Below are positions 1 through 9,071 of a stretch of 64,000 nucleotides of DNA, in pieces (positions within the stretch are counted from its first letter, which is position 1; the number at the start of each line of letters is the position of its first letter). The position numbers were made by a program, and so were the translations under genes. Source of the stretch: Mammaliicoccus lentus (GTDB taxonomy: Bacteria; Bacillota; Bacilli; Staphylococcales; Staphylococcaceae); contig NZ_PPRS01000073.1 of assembly GCF_002902755.1 (NCBI RefSeq), positions 1 to 64,000 on the forward strand. Reading direction: 5' to 3'. The notes under the pieces are model-generated. The model searched no databases, was not told the origin of the DNA, and was given only the letters and a program-made list of their open reading frames with translations.

Positions 1-98
1 TCTGCTAAAAATCAAACAGATTTATTTTGTTAATACATTCTAAAAAACCAAAGGTTGATTACTTCTAAAGATATTACACATAAATATGGACTTGACTG

Positions 99-484
99 TA
101 GAAAATCCAATAAGAGTGTGTGTAGTTGGATTAATGAGTTAGAAAATCCAATAAAGGTGTGGTTAGTTGGATTAATGAAGTAGAAAATCCAATAAAGGTG
201 TGGTTAGTTGGATTAATGAGTTAGAAAATCCAATAAAAGCGTGTGTAGTTGGATTAATGAGTTAGAAAATCCAATAAAGGTGTGGTTAGTTGGATTAATG
301 AGTTAGAAAATCCAATAAAAGCGTGTCTATTTGGATTAATGAGTTAGAAAATCCAATAAGAGTGTGTGTAGTTGGATTAATGAAGTAGAAAATCCAATAA
401 AGGTGTGTCTACTTGGATTAATGAGTTAGAAAATCCAATAAAGGTGTGTCTACTTGGATTAATGAGTTAGAAAATCCAATAACG
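99..484. repeat. 41-bp tandem repeat array (9 full units plus a partial)
   Basis: Units begin at 99, 140, 181, 222, 263, 304, 345, 386 and 427, with a truncated tenth at 468, all exactly 41 bp apart. Each unit has a constant block of about 29 nt (TTGGATTAATGAGTTAGAAA followed by ATCCAATAA) and a variable 12-nt stretch of GT-rich variants. The half-sites AATCCAA and TTGGATT within each unit form a 7-bp inverted repeat around the variable part, so each unit could fold into a small hairpin or present a paired protein site. 41 is not a multiple of 3 and no ORF is maintained across units, so it is non-coding. Function unknown. Confidence 0.95.
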
Positions 485-558
485 ATGGCTGCACTTCATA
501 AAAAAGCACCTATGTATATGTCGTACTTAATTTTAATCCAATAACAGTATATAAAAAT
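485..558. other. Tail of the 41-bp array, related to an intergenic stretch near 43.2 kb
   Basis: After the last unit the sequence contains TGCACTTCATAA (490-501) and then TTAATCCAATAACAG (533-547). The same two blocks occur in the same order at 43177-43188 and 43246-43260. No ORF is present. The match suggests a dispersed intergenic element of which the array is an amplified part. Confidence 0.6.
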
Positions 559-559
559 A

Positions 560-603
560 GCAGTGAAGAATTCCTATAATAATAGGGTTTTCTTCACTGC
601 TTT
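560..603 (-). terminator. Terminator after the AraC-type gene (probably bidirectional)
   Basis: GCAGTGAAGAA (560-570) pairs with TTCTTCACTGC (590-600). There is a T run on the plus side and an A run on the other side, which reads as T on the minus strand, so it can stop transcription from either direction. It lies 14 bp past the end of the minus-strand regulator gene. Confidence 0.8.
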
Positions 604-616
604 TATTTATCTATAT

Positions 617-1477
617 TTAATCTAATTTCTCGTAATCAATAGGTATCCATAATTGTACTTTAGTACTTTCTTGATCAAAGTTAACATCTAGTGGGTATAC
701 TTCAACATAAAAGTCATCATGTAAATAAGGCATTTTTAATTGCCATTGATTTTCAATATGGTGCCATGCTTCACTTACGACGAAATCCAATTCGCCTTGT
801 AAATTAAAAGTAGCAAAATGATGACTAGGTAAGTAATAGTTATCTAAATGCCCTGGATAACGATCACTTGGTACACCGACGAAAACTTCTAAACCATCTA
901 GAAGTGGTCTTCGTATAATAAAAAGTTGATTTGGTTTAACGTCATTATACCTAATAAAATCTTCGACATATTTATTTTCAATTAACATTTCCAATAAATC
1001 CGGTACAAGAAAATGGTTATCTAATTCGCTTGCTTGATAATGATAATTTTTACCTACTAAATTTAAATCATCTTTATATTGTAAAGTATAATTTAAAGGT
1101 TCTGTTTCAGTAGCTGTAAGTTTGATAGAAACTCGATTTTTAATTTTAAGCATAGATTGATGTGTCTTTGTTTGTAGTGGGCTGATACCGTGATAAGCAT
1201 TATAATCATGTGCAAAAGAGTTTGCATCACGATAACCATATTTCATAGCTATATCTAATATCCTTGTGTGTCCACTTAAAATATCCTTGGCCGCTTCGGT
1301 CATTCTTCTTGCTGATTGATATTCTAAAGGCGTCATACCTACTATCATAGTAAAAGTTTGGTTTATATGAAAAGGGGATTTATCTACATAATCGCTTAAA
1401 GTTTGTAAACTAATATCACTTAATAAATGGTCTTCTATGTAAACAATCACTCTTTGTAAATCTTTAATTACTTCCAA
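617..1477 (-). CDS. AraC/XylS-family regulator with GyrI-like effector domain
   Basis: This is a 286-residue transcription regulator. Residues 1-105 hold the two helix-turn-helix units of the AraC family; the second includes ILDIAMKYGYRDANSFAHDY, typical of the family. Residues from about 115 to 286 resemble the GyrI-like/Rob-type small-molecule-binding domain, so it probably senses a hydrophobic or cationic compound; the ligand is not visible. The start is TTG (1475-1477), preceded by AGGAGT on the minus strand. It sits 28 bp downstream of zwf on the same strand and probably shares its transcript. Its regulon is unknown. Confidence 0.85.
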   Translation of the reverse strand: MEVIKDLQRVIVYIEDHLLSDISLQTLSDYVDKSPFHINQTFTMIVGMTPLEYQSARRMTEAAKDILSGHTRILDIAMKYGYRDANSFAHDYNAYHGISPLQTKTHQSMLKIKNRVSIKLTATETEPLNYTLQYKDDLNLVGKNYHYQASELDNHFLVPDLLEMLIENKYVEDFIRYNDVKPNQLFIIRRPLLDGLEVFVGVPSDRYPGHLDNYYLPSHHFATFNLQGELDFVVSEAWHHIENQWQLKMPYLHDDFYVEVYPLDVNFDQESTKVQLWIPIDYEKLD

Positions 1478-1505
1478 AGTTCAGTCACTCCTGTGGGTAG
1501 AAAGA

Positions 1506-2990
1506 TTAATTTATATCGTCCCACCATTTAAATCCATCGACTGACAACAATAATTGACTCTTAATTGGGCCATTTGTGCCAGCTCTATAATTAGGGAATG
1601 GGGCTTTATCATTGTCCCATACATTTTGTATTACATCCACATATTTCCATGTAGCTTTTAATTCTTCCCAATGCGTAAAGTTTGTTGCATCACCTTTTAA
1701 GCAGTCAAAAATTAAATTCTCATAAGCATCAACTGTGTTCATTTTATCTTGAGCACTCATCGAATAAGAAAGTTGAACAGGTTCTGTTTCAATACCTTGA
1801 ACTTGTTTTTTAGCATTTAAGTGTAATGATAAACCTTCATTTGGTTGAATGTTAATAACAAGTAAATTAGATTCAAGTTGTGAATCTCTTTGATAATATA
1901 AATTCATTGGGACTTCTTTAAATTCTACTACAACTTGTATTCCTTTTTTCTTCATACGTTTACCTGTTCTTATGAAGAATGGTACACCAGCCCATCTGAA
2001 ATTATCAATTAGTAATTTACCGGCTACAAATGTAGGGGTATTTGAATCATCGGCTACTTTATCTTCTTCGCGATAACTCTTAACTTGTTCTCCGTCTATT
2101 TGTCCTCTATCATATTGTCCACGAACAAAGTTTTGCTTAACTTCTGATTCGTCTAAAGGTCTAATAGAACGAAGGACTTTAACTTTTTCATTTCTAACAT
2201 CTTCACTATTTAAACTGATAGGGGGTTCCATTGCTAGTAAAGCAACCATTTGTAACATATGGTTTTGGAACATATCTTTTAATGCACCACTGTCTTCATA
2301 ATATCCACCGCGATCTTCAACGCCGAGTACTTCAGATGAAGTAACTTGAATATTTGATATATATTTATTATTCCACAATGGTTCGAACATCGCATTAGCG
2401 AATCTTAAAACTTCTATGTTTTGAACCATATCTTTACCTAAGTAATGGTCGATTCTATATATTTCTTCTTCTTTGAATGAACGTCTTATTTGTTCATTTA
2501 AATCTTCAGCAGATGCTAAATCATTACCAAACGGTTTTTCAATGATAAGTCTTTTGAATCCATCTGTTTCTGTTAAACCTGAAGATTTTAGGAAATCTGT
2601 AACTGTTCCAAAGAATTGAGGTGCCATTGCTAAGTAAAACAAACGATTTCCTTGTAGTTCATATTTTGAATCTAGGTCATTCGCAAATTCTAAAAGCTCT
2701 TGATAACTTGTAGCATCATTAACATCATGGGACTGATAAAATACATGCTCCATAAATTCATCTAATTTGTTTGTGTCTTGAACATGCTTTTGAACAGAAG
2801 CTTTAATCTCTGATCTGAACTTTTCATTAGACCAATCTCTACGACCAACACCTATGATTGCAATATGCTCGTCTAGTTGATTTTGTTGATATAAATGAAA
2901 AATAGATGGGAAAAGTTTACGGTGACTTAAGTCGCCAGTCGCCCCAAATATTGTAATTAAACATGGTATATTTTTAGTTTCAGTTGCCAA
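1506..2990 (-). CDS. zwf: Glucose-6-phosphate 1-dehydrogenase
   Basis: It oxidises glucose-6-phosphate to 6-phosphogluconolactone with NADP+, the first step of the oxidative pentose phosphate pathway in the cytoplasm. At 494 residues it is the usual length. Visible motifs are the dinucleotide-binding GATGDLSHRK at 16-25, EKPFG at 151-155, and the active-site signature RIDHYLGK at 179-186. The start is TTG (2988-2990) with GAGGT upstream on the minus strand. It is divergent from rnz and is followed by the AraC-type gene. Confidence 0.97.
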   Translation of the reverse strand: MATETKNIPCLITIFGATGDLSHRKLFPSIFHLYQQNQLDEHIAIIGVGRRDWSNEKFRSEIKASVQKHVQDTNKLDEFMEHVFYQSHDVNDATSYQELLEFANDLDSKYELQGNRLFYLAMAPQFFGTVTDFLKSSGLTETDGFKRLIIEKPFGNDLASAEDLNEQIRRSFKEEEIYRIDHYLGKDMVQNIEVLRFANAMFEPLWNNKYISNIQVTSSEVLGVEDRGGYYEDSGALKDMFQNHMLQMVALLAMEPPISLNSEDVRNEKVKVLRSIRPLDESEVKQNFVRGQYDRGQIDGEQVKSYREEDKVADDSNTPTFVAGKLLIDNFRWAGVPFFIRTGKRMKKKGIQVVVEFKEVPMNLYYQRDSQLESNLLVINIQPNEGLSLHLNAKKQVQGIETEPVQLSYSMSAQDKMNTVDAYENLIFDCLKGDATNFTHWEELKATWKYVDVIQNVWDNDKAPFPNYRAGTNGPIKSQLLLSVDGFKWWDDIN

Positions 2991-3189
2991 TTTGATTACC
3001 TCGATTCTCTGACTTTTTTATCTTTATGCAATATCATTTATTATAACATGATACTTCTTGATATTCTTCAATTTGAACTATCAAAATTATAATTGAAATA
3101 TTACTATACATATTAGTATACTCGAAATTATTTTTTTATAAATATAAATTTAAAAGACGTGTTATAATAATGTCGTTAGGAGGAAGACG

Positions 3190-4107
3190 ATGGAGATTAC
3201 ATTTTTAGGTACAAGTGCTGGTTTACCGACCAAAGAGAGAAATACGCAATCTATTGCCTTTAATTGCCTACCTGAAGAAAATAAAATATGGCTATTTGAT
3301 GTTGGTGAAGCTACACAACATAGAATATTACATACAGGTATTAAGCTAGGTAAAGTGAGTCATATTTTTATTACACATTTACATGGAGATCATATATTTG
3401 GTCTACCTGGACTATTAACAAGTCGATCTTTCCAAGGTGGAAAAGATAAACCTCTTACGATAGTAGGTCCTAAAGGAATATCTAAATTTATAAATACAGT
3501 ATTAGAAATTTCTCAATCCCACTTAAATTATCAAATAACGATTAATGAATTTAATACTGATACAGATTTAAACGTCGATGGTTTTCACATAAAAGCTTTA
3601 CCATTGAAACATGGCATTTTATCAGTCGGATATAGAATTACCGCTCCAGATATAGAAGGTAAGCTAGACGTTAATAAATTGAAAGAACTCGGTATGGAGC
3701 CTGGTCCGTTATATCAAGAGGTTAAAGCTAATGAAACCTTTATTTATAACAACCAAACTTATCAGTCTAAAGATTTTAAAGGGCCAAAGAAAAAAGGTAA
3801 AGTCATCACAATTTTTGGTGATACGATGCCATGTGAAAATGAACTGATTTTAGCGAAAGATGCAGATGTTATTGTTCATGAAACAACATATATAGAAGGT
3901 GATAAGAATCTAGCTAATGATTATTATCATAGCCACATAGATGACGTCTTATCTTTAATGACTGAAGCTAATGTAAAAAGAGCATTGTTCACACATTTAT
4001 CAAATAGATATGAGATAGAAGAAATCGAAGAAATTGAAGAAGAAATTAACAAAATAACACACCATAAATTTAACTTTGTTAATGACTATGAAACATATCA
4101 AGTATAA
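3190..4107 (+). CDS. rnz: Ribonuclease Z (tRNA 3'-processing endonuclease)
   Basis: This 305-residue metallo-beta-lactamase-fold enzyme trims the 3' trailer of tRNA precursors that lack an encoded CCA. The zinc motif HLHGDH is at 63-68; further metal ligands are expected at the His of PLKHG, the Asp of FGDTMPC and the His of the C-terminal HSHIDD. A strong ribosome site (AGGAGG) lies 6 nt before the ATG, and a TATAAT box is at 3163-3168. It is divergently transcribed from zwf and stands alone, ending at a strong bidirectional terminator shared with proC. Confidence 0.95.
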   Translation: MEITFLGTSAGLPTKERNTQSIAFNCLPEENKIWLFDVGEATQHRILHTGIKLGKVSHIFITHLHGDHIFGLPGLLTSRSFQGGKDKPLTIVGPKGISKFINTVLEISQSHLNYQITINEFNTDTDLNVDGFHIKALPLKHGILSVGYRITAPDIEGKLDVNKLKELGMEPGPLYQEVKANETFIYNNQTYQSKDFKGPKKKGKVITIFGDTMPCENELILAKDADVIVHETTYIEGDKNLANDYYHSHIDDVLSLMTEANVKRALFTHLSNRYEIEEIEEIEEEINKITHHKFNFVNDYETYQV

Positions 4108-4130
4108 GCTCTCACGCACATAAAATAATT

Positions 4131-4180
4131 AAAAACGCCAATTCGTTAGTTAAGTTATGAACTAACGAATTGGCGTTTTT
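4131..4180. terminator. Bidirectional terminator between rnz and proC
   Basis: A perfect 21-bp inverted repeat (4131-4151 with 4160-4180) with an 8-nt loop and A/T runs on both flanks. It separates two convergent genes. Confidence 0.93.
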
Positions 4181-4195
4181 TAAAGAATTATCACT

Positions 4196-5017
4196 TTAAG
4201 ATTTATCTTCATCTGCTTCAGCTAATTCTATACTTCTTTTTACAGCAGCATTTAAACAATCGGTGAAAATTGCTTCTATATCGTGATTGCTTAAAGCATT
4301 TAATCCTGCTTGTGTCGTTCCACCTTTAGATGTAATGTTTTTACGCAATTGATCCATTTTTAAGTCAGAGCGTTCTATCATTTTACCAGTACCGATGATA
4401 AGTTCTTTTATAGATTCTTCTACTTGAGACTGTTCGATACCAAGCTTAGTTCCTGCGTTAACGTATTGTTCAAATACGTGATATAAAAATGCAGGTCCGC
4501 TACCAGTAATCGCTGTTACTTGGTGTAAATGATCTTCTTTTACTTCTAAAGCAGTTCCAAATGCTTCAATTAACGTTAAAACTTCTTGTTTAGAAGTAGG
4601 GCCGAAGTTTGAAGAGAAACTAATACCTGTTACTGAATGACCAACATGAGCATTCGTGTTCGGCATAATTCTAGCAATAGGATTATCATTTTGTAAATGT
4701 TCTTTAATATAGTTTATAGGTAACCCTGCCATGATAGAGATAAATTTGTTATCTGCATTAATATGAGGTCTAATACGCTCAGCTAATTTTAGAAAGTCAT
4801 AAGGTTTAGTACTTAAGAAAACATAATCAGCATCTTTTAATAACTCAGCGTCATCATAACTGTAACTGACACCTAATGAATTATGATAGTCTTCTAAAGC
4901 TCCTTGATTTGATTTATTTGTTAAAAAAATATTCTCCGGCTCAATTGATTTACTGTTAACAATACCAGTAAAAATTGCGTTAGCCATGTTGCCTGAACCA
5001 TAAAAAACAATTTTCAT
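4196..5017 (-). CDS. proC: Pyrroline-5-carboxylate reductase
   Basis: It reduces 1-pyrroline-5-carboxylate to L-proline with NAD(P)H, the last step of proline synthesis. The 273 residues begin with a Rossmann motif (FYGSGNMANAI). The C-terminal half carries the family signature TSKGGTTQAGLNAL, in the helical dimerisation and active-site domain. Length is normal. It is a single-gene unit convergent with rnz and divergent from the SDR gene that follows. Confidence 0.95.
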   Translation of the reverse strand: MKIVFYGSGNMANAIFTGIVNSKSIEPENIFLTNKSNQGALEDYHNSLGVSYSYDDAELLKDADYVFLSTKPYDFLKLAERIRPHINADNKFISIMAGLPINYIKEHLQNDNPIARIMPNTNAHVGHSVTGISFSSNFGPTSKQEVLTLIEAFGTALEVKEDHLHQVTAITGSGPAFLYHVFEQYVNAGTKLGIEQSQVEESIKELIIGTGKMIERSDLKMDQLRKNITSKGGTTQAGLNALSNHDIEAIFTDCLNAAVKRSIELAEADEDKS

Positions 5018-5104
5018 TATTAATCACTCACTTCCGTAGGATTTCATTTTCATTATAAAGTAATTAATTTTTATGTCAAAAATGATTCGGTATATATTAA
5101 TCAA

Positions 5105-5133
5105 TTACTAGAAGGTGTGTTACCATTTATAAT
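5105..5133 (+). promoter_or_regulatory. Sigma-A-type promoter of the SDR gene
   Basis: TTACTA (5105-5110), a 17-bp spacer and TATAAT (5128-5133) precede the SDR start by 25 bp. Confidence 0.6.
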
Positions 5134-5157
5134 AATACATATAAAAAGGTGATAACT

Positions 5158-5907
5158 ATGATAGGTAAACATTTTATTGTGACGGGTGCTACAGGTTCAT
5201 TAGGAGAAAGTCTAATTCATTATTTAAATTTATACGGCGCAAAAGCTACAATAATAGTTCGTAATAAAGAAAAAGCTCAAATTTTACAAAATAAATATAA
5301 TAATATTGAAGATACAATCATATTAGATTTAAATAATTCAAATGAAATTATTAATATGGGTAGTTTAAATCATAAATACGATGGCATCATAAATAATGCC
5401 GGATTAGGTTATTTTAAATCTAATGATAATCATAGTTTTGAAGATATTATGGCTATATACAACACGAACTTGGTCAACCTAATTTTATTACAAAACATAT
5501 TGTTGCCAAACATGAAAAGAGGGGCATCAATTGTAAATATTGCGTCTATTTCAGGAAAAGTAACAACGCCGTATGCAAGCCATTATGCCGCTTCTAAAGC
5601 AGGTTTAATAAACTTTTCAAACGCCTTAAGATTAGAAAGACCAGATTTACATGTCTTAACGGTAAATCCAGGCCCATTTAAATCGTCATTTCATTTAAAA
5701 GCTGATCCATCTGGTTCATACAATGAATCTACTGAATTTCTACAATTGGATATTGATGTTTTAGCAAACCAAATTATTAAAGGTATGATTAATAAAACGA
5801 TAGAAATAAATGAACCTAAATGGATGGATATTGGACTTAGATTTTATCAGTTAGCGCCAAGAACAATAGAAAAAATATTTAAAAAAGTTTTTTTAAGTAA
5901 GATGTAA
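5158..5907 (+). CDS. Short-chain dehydrogenase/reductase
   Basis: A 249-residue NAD(P)-dependent oxidoreductase of the classical SDR family. It has the cofactor motif TGATGSLG near the N-terminus, INNAG, the catalytic Ser region NIASISG, and the YxxxK pair in HYAASKAG. The substrate cannot be read from sequence. I chose ATG at 5158 because AAAGG (5145-5149) is correctly spaced for it, whereas the upstream GTG at 5149 overlaps that site. It is monocistronic, with a promoter upstream and a terminator downstream. Confidence 0.88.
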   Translation: MIGKHFIVTGATGSLGESLIHYLNLYGAKATIIVRNKEKAQILQNKYNNIEDTIILDLNNSNEIINMGSLNHKYDGIINNAGLGYFKSNDNHSFEDIMAIYNTNLVNLILLQNILLPNMKRGASIVNIASISGKVTTPYASHYAASKAGLINFSNALRLERPDLHVLTVNPGPFKSSFHLKADPSGSYNESTEFLQLDIDVLANQIIKGMINKTIEINEPKWMDIGLRFYQLAPRTIEKIFKKVFLSKM

Positions 5908-5922
5908 TAGATTTTTATAATG

Positions 5923-5966
5923 AAAACGCCTCATCCGAGAAGTAAAACTAACGGATGAGGCGTTTT
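5923..5966. terminator. Bidirectional terminator
   Basis: AAAACGCCTCATCCG (5923-5937) is a perfect complement to CGGATGAGGCGTTTT (5952-5966). It lies between convergent genes. Confidence 0.92.
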
Positions 5967-6002
5967 ATTTTAATAAGAGATATACGTTCATAAGCTAGAT
6001 TA

Positions 6003-6914
6003 TTAGTTTAAATGATTTGTATATTCTAAGTTCTTAACAATTGATCTTGCATGGTTAATTTGGTCTTCTGAAAGACTTTCATTGTAATGTTGCATATTTG
6101 TAATAAGTTGTTCTTTAGAGCTTGCACCTGTGATAATAGAACCTAATGCTTCGAATGATTTTAAATAGTTAAAAGTAACAGCTGATAGATTATCAAATTC
6201 TTCTGCTAACTTTGTAACTGTTTCTGTTAAATCATCTGCATTATATTCTAATAAACCATCTTTGAATTTATTTTCTAAAACTTTATTATATTTATCAGTC
6301 AATAAACCTTTAGAAACAGGCCCTCTAGCTAATATTTTAATATCTTTATCGTTGATTCTTTCTGTCAGAGCTTCTGGTCTATTATCTAGAAGGCTAAATT
6401 GCATCATAATTGTTTCGATATTACTATTTTCTAAATAATAATCAATGACGTTTGGTCGAATAGAAGAAATACCATATGCTCTTATTAACCCTTGTTCTTT
6501 TAACCTTTCAAACGCTTCAATAGTTTCATCTTTGTTATCTTCTATTGTACCGCCGTGTAACATATATAAATCCAACTGTTCTACGTCTAGGCGTTGCAAT
6601 GTATCTTTAATGCCGTTCATTATATGCTCTTTAGAAGGGTCCCAATGATGTTCTTTTGTTTCTTTATCAAAATGATTACCTACTTTTGAGCCGATAACAA
6701 TATCACTGTTATTTTGATATTTTTTCAGCAAACTACCAACTATTTTTTCATTTTCACCATAATCGTATAAATCTGCTGTATCAAAATAAGTTATTCCTTG
6801 GTTAATTGCTTCGTCAATAATTGTTTCAGCATGTTCAACATCTGTACCTAAACCCATACAACCTAAGCCAACTTCTGATATTTCTATACCACTTTTTAAA
6901 GTATTTTTTTGCAT
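6003..6914 (-). CDS. Aldo/keto reductase
   Basis: A 303-residue NADPH-dependent aldo/keto reductase with the (alpha/beta)8 fold. The catalytic tetrad is readable: Asp45 and Tyr50 in DTADLYDYGEN, Lys77 in GSKVGN and His120 in LYMLHGG. The physiological substrate is unknown; general carbonyl detoxification is plausible by analogy only. An AAAGGAG ribosome site precedes the ATG on the minus strand. It is divergent from nudF. Confidence 0.9.
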   Translation of the reverse strand: MQKNTLKSGIEISEVGLGCMGLGTDVEHAETIIDEAINQGITYFDTADLYDYGENEKIVGSLLKKYQNNSDIVIGSKVGNHFDKETKEHHWDPSKEHIMNGIKDTLQRLDVEQLDLYMLHGGTIEDNKDETIEAFERLKEQGLIRAYGISSIRPNVIDYYLENSNIETIMMQFSLLDNRPEALTERINDKDIKILARGPVSKGLLTDKYNKVLENKFKDGLLEYNADDLTETVTKLAEEFDNLSAVTFNYLKSFEALGSIITGASSKEQLITNMQHYNESLSEDQINHARSIVKNLEYTNHLN

Positions 6915-6990
6915 ATTGAAGCTCCTTTCGCTACACTTTATATATTAAGTTTATCAGATTAATTATTTAAATGAAAAGAGGCACGCTCGA

Positions 6991-7533
6991 ATGAAGTTAA
7001 CAGAAGATACAATCAGTAAAGAATTAATTTACGAAGGTAAGATTTTTAAAGTAGAAAAACATGAAATCAAATTACCTAATGGTGAAACGAGCTCAAGAGA
7101 TGTTGTCTTACATAATGGAGCTGTAGCTGTGTTAGCTATAACACCTGAAAAAGAAGTATTAGTAGTAGAACAATTTAGAAAAGCAATGGAAAAAGTTTTA
7201 ATAGAAATTCCAGCTGGTAAATTGGAGATAGGTGAAGAAAGAAAAAGTGCTGCATTGAGAGAATTAGAAGAAGAAACTGGTTATATTGCAGAAGACATAG
7301 AATTAATAGGTGAAGTTTACGGAAGCCCTGGATTCTGTAATGAGAAAATAAGCATCTATTTAGCTGATAATTTATCTGAAGGAAAAATGAAGTTAGATGA
7401 AGATGAATTTTTAGATATTAAAAAATATACAATTGAAGAAGTTAAAAATTTATTGTTATCTCAAAAAATTGAAGATGCAAAAACAATGATTGCGTTTCAA
7501 TATTTATTATTAAATTATAATCATTCTAAATAA
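6991..7533 (+). CDS. nudF: ADP-ribose pyrophosphatase (Nudix)
   Basis: It hydrolyses ADP-ribose to AMP and ribose-5-phosphate. The 180 residues carry a complete Nudix box: the stretch beginning GKLEIGEERKSAALRE and ending EEETGY fits GX5EX7REUXEEXGU. N-terminal residues up to about 45 form the dimerisation strand typical of ADPRase subfamily members. The gene lies just upstream of fur, as nudF does in related staphylococci. Confidence 0.92.
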   Translation: MKLTEDTISKELIYEGKIFKVEKHEIKLPNGETSSRDVVLHNGAVAVLAITPEKEVLVVEQFRKAMEKVLIEIPAGKLEIGEERKSAALRELEEETGYIAEDIELIGEVYGSPGFCNEKISIYLADNLSEGKMKLDEDEFLDIKKYTIEEVKNLLLSQKIEDAKTMIAFQYLLLNYNHSK

Positions 7534-7590
7534 TACAAAGTTTTCGCTTGCTTTTTTATAAAATTATTGGTAATTTAGTATACGAAATGT

Positions 7591-7612
7591 TTCTAATTGA
7601 TAATGATTTTAT
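7591..7612 (+). promoter_or_regulatory. Possible Fur box upstream of fur
   Basis: TTGATAATGATTTTATT (7597-7613) resembles the GATAATGAT half of a Fur operator, 20 bp before the fur start. This would allow autoregulation. The second half is degenerate, so it is a weak call. Confidence 0.35.
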
Positions 7613-7632
7613 TTAAGAAAGTAGGTGTCACC

Positions 7633-8073
7633 GTGGAAGAACGTATTCAACGTGTAAAAGAGCAATTACACAATGCTTCCTATAAATTAACGCCACAACG
7701 AGAAGCGACTGTTAGAGTATTACTTGAGAATGAATCTGATCATTTAAGCGCAGAAGACGTTTATCTTAAAGTAAAAGATAAAGCGCCTGAAATAGGTTTA
7801 GCTACTGTTTACCGCACACTTGAATTATTAGCAGAATTAAAAGTAGTCGACAAAATTAATTTTGGGGACGGGGTAGCAAGATTTGATTTAAGGAAAGAAG
7901 GAGCGAAGCATTTCCATCATCACATGGTATGTATGGAATGTGGAGCAGTTGATGAAATTGAAGAAGATTTATTAGAAGATGTAGAAAAACGTGTAGAGAA
8001 AGAATTCGACTTTAAAATTTTAGATCATAGATTAACTTTTCATGGTATTTGCCATAGATGTAAAAAAGATTAA
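7633..8073 (+). CDS. fur: Ferric uptake regulator Fur
   Basis: A metal-dependent repressor of iron-uptake genes. From the GTG at 7633 it is 146 residues, normal for Fur. Residues 1-80 form the winged helix (ATVYRTLELLAEL recognition helix). Metal sites are visible in HFHHHMVCMECG and HRLTFHGICHRC, including the two CxxC pairs of the structural zinc site. I chose GTG 7633 because AAAGTAGGTG precedes it; an in-frame upstream extension has no ribosome site. It is followed by a terminator and then xerD. Confidence 0.93.
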   Translation: MEERIQRVKEQLHNASYKLTPQREATVRVLLENESDHLSAEDVYLKVKDKAPEIGLATVYRTLELLAELKVVDKINFGDGVARFDLRKEGAKHFHHHMVCMECGAVDEIEEDLLEDVEKRVEKEFDFKILDHRLTFHGICHRCKKD

Positions 8074-8084
8074 TCTTTTAAGCT

Positions 8085-8133
8085 GACGTTACTAAAAGGT
8101 GTTTAACACAAATTTTAGTGATGTCTTTTTTTA
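8085..8133 (+). terminator. Terminator after fur
   Basis: GACGTTACTAAAA (8085-8097) pairs with TTTTAGTGATGTC (8113-8125), with wobble pairs, and is followed by a run of seven T. Confidence 0.85.
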
Positions 8134-8165
8134 TGGTAAAATAAGTTCAACAATGAGGTGAATAC

Positions 8166-9071
8166 ATGGAGCAAATTATCAATGAATTTATAGATTTTAT
8201 TAGATTAGAAAAAGGATTAAGCCAAAATACGATACAATCTTATAATCGTGATTTGTCACAGTATAATGAATATTTGAATGAACATAAAATTAGTCATATA
8301 GATAATATAGATCGTATCGTCATACAAAAATATTTCGCGGAATTAAAGAAAGATGGAAAGTCTTCTAAAACAATTGCGAGATTAGCTGCGACAATAAGAA
8401 GCTTCCATCAATTCGCAATTAGAGAAAAATACGCAGTAAAAGATCCAACGATATTAATAGAGACCCCAAAATATGAACAAAAATTGCCTGATGTGTTAAG
8501 TGAAGAAGAAGTGAATCAACTGTTAACATTTAGTCATATAACAAATGCTAGAGATGAGAGAGATAGGGTAATGTTAGAGCTGCTCTATGGTACTGGGGTC
8601 AGAGTAACAGAATTAATAGAATTAAAAGTTGAAGATGTTAACCTTACAATGGGCTTTATACGTGTATTCGGTAAAGGGAATAAAGAAAGAATTGTTCCGC
8701 TTGGTAAGTATTTAATGGAATTATTGCGTGTTTACATCCAAGAAGTAAGACCTAACCTTTTGAAAAAACAAGTTACAGATATTTTATTTTTAAATGCACG
8801 CGGAACTCAATTAACAAGACAAGGTTTTTGGAAAATACTTAAAAAAATTGGACTAGAGAAAGGTATTACTAAAACTTTAACACCACATACATTACGCCAC
8901 TCATTTGCTACACATTTATTAGAAAATGGTGCAGATTTAAGAGCGGTTCAAGAAATGTTGGGTCATTCAGACATATCTACTACGCAACTTTACACACACA
9001 TTTCTAAAAAGCAAATACGAGACATGTATTTAAATTATCACCCAAGAGCTAAAAAGGAGAATGAAAATTGA
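8166..9071 (+). CDS. xerD: Site-specific tyrosine recombinase XerD
   Basis: It resolves chromosome dimers at dif together with XerC. At 301 residues it has an N-terminal SAM-like core-binding domain (about 1-85) and the catalytic domain. All catalytic residues are present: Arg146 (GTGVRVTEL), Lys170, His241 and Arg244 (HTLRHSFATH), His267 (GHSDISTT) and the nucleophile Tyr276 (LYTHI). The fur-xerD-scpA neighbourhood supports XerD over XerC. The stop overlaps the start of a 35-residue ORF by 3 bp. Confidence 0.96.
   Translation: MEQIINEFIDFIRLEKGLSQNTIQSYNRDLSQYNEYLNEHKISHIDNIDRIVIQKYFAELKKDGKSSKTIARLAATIRSFHQFAIREKYAVKDPTILIETPKYEQKLPDVLSEEEVNQLLTFSHITNARDERDRVMLELLYGTGVRVTELIELKVEDVNLTMGFIRVFGKGNKERIVPLGKYLMELLRVYIQEVRPNLLKKQVTDILFLNARGTQLTRQGFWKILKKIGLEKGITKTLTPHTLRHSFATHLLENGADLRAVQEMLGHSDISTTQLYTHISKKQIRDMYLNYHPRAKKENEN

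Noticed and set aside
99-484. CRISPR array
   Set aside because: Spacing is regular, but the variable parts are 12 nt and nearly alike, too short and similar for spacers. There is no leader or cas gene nearby.
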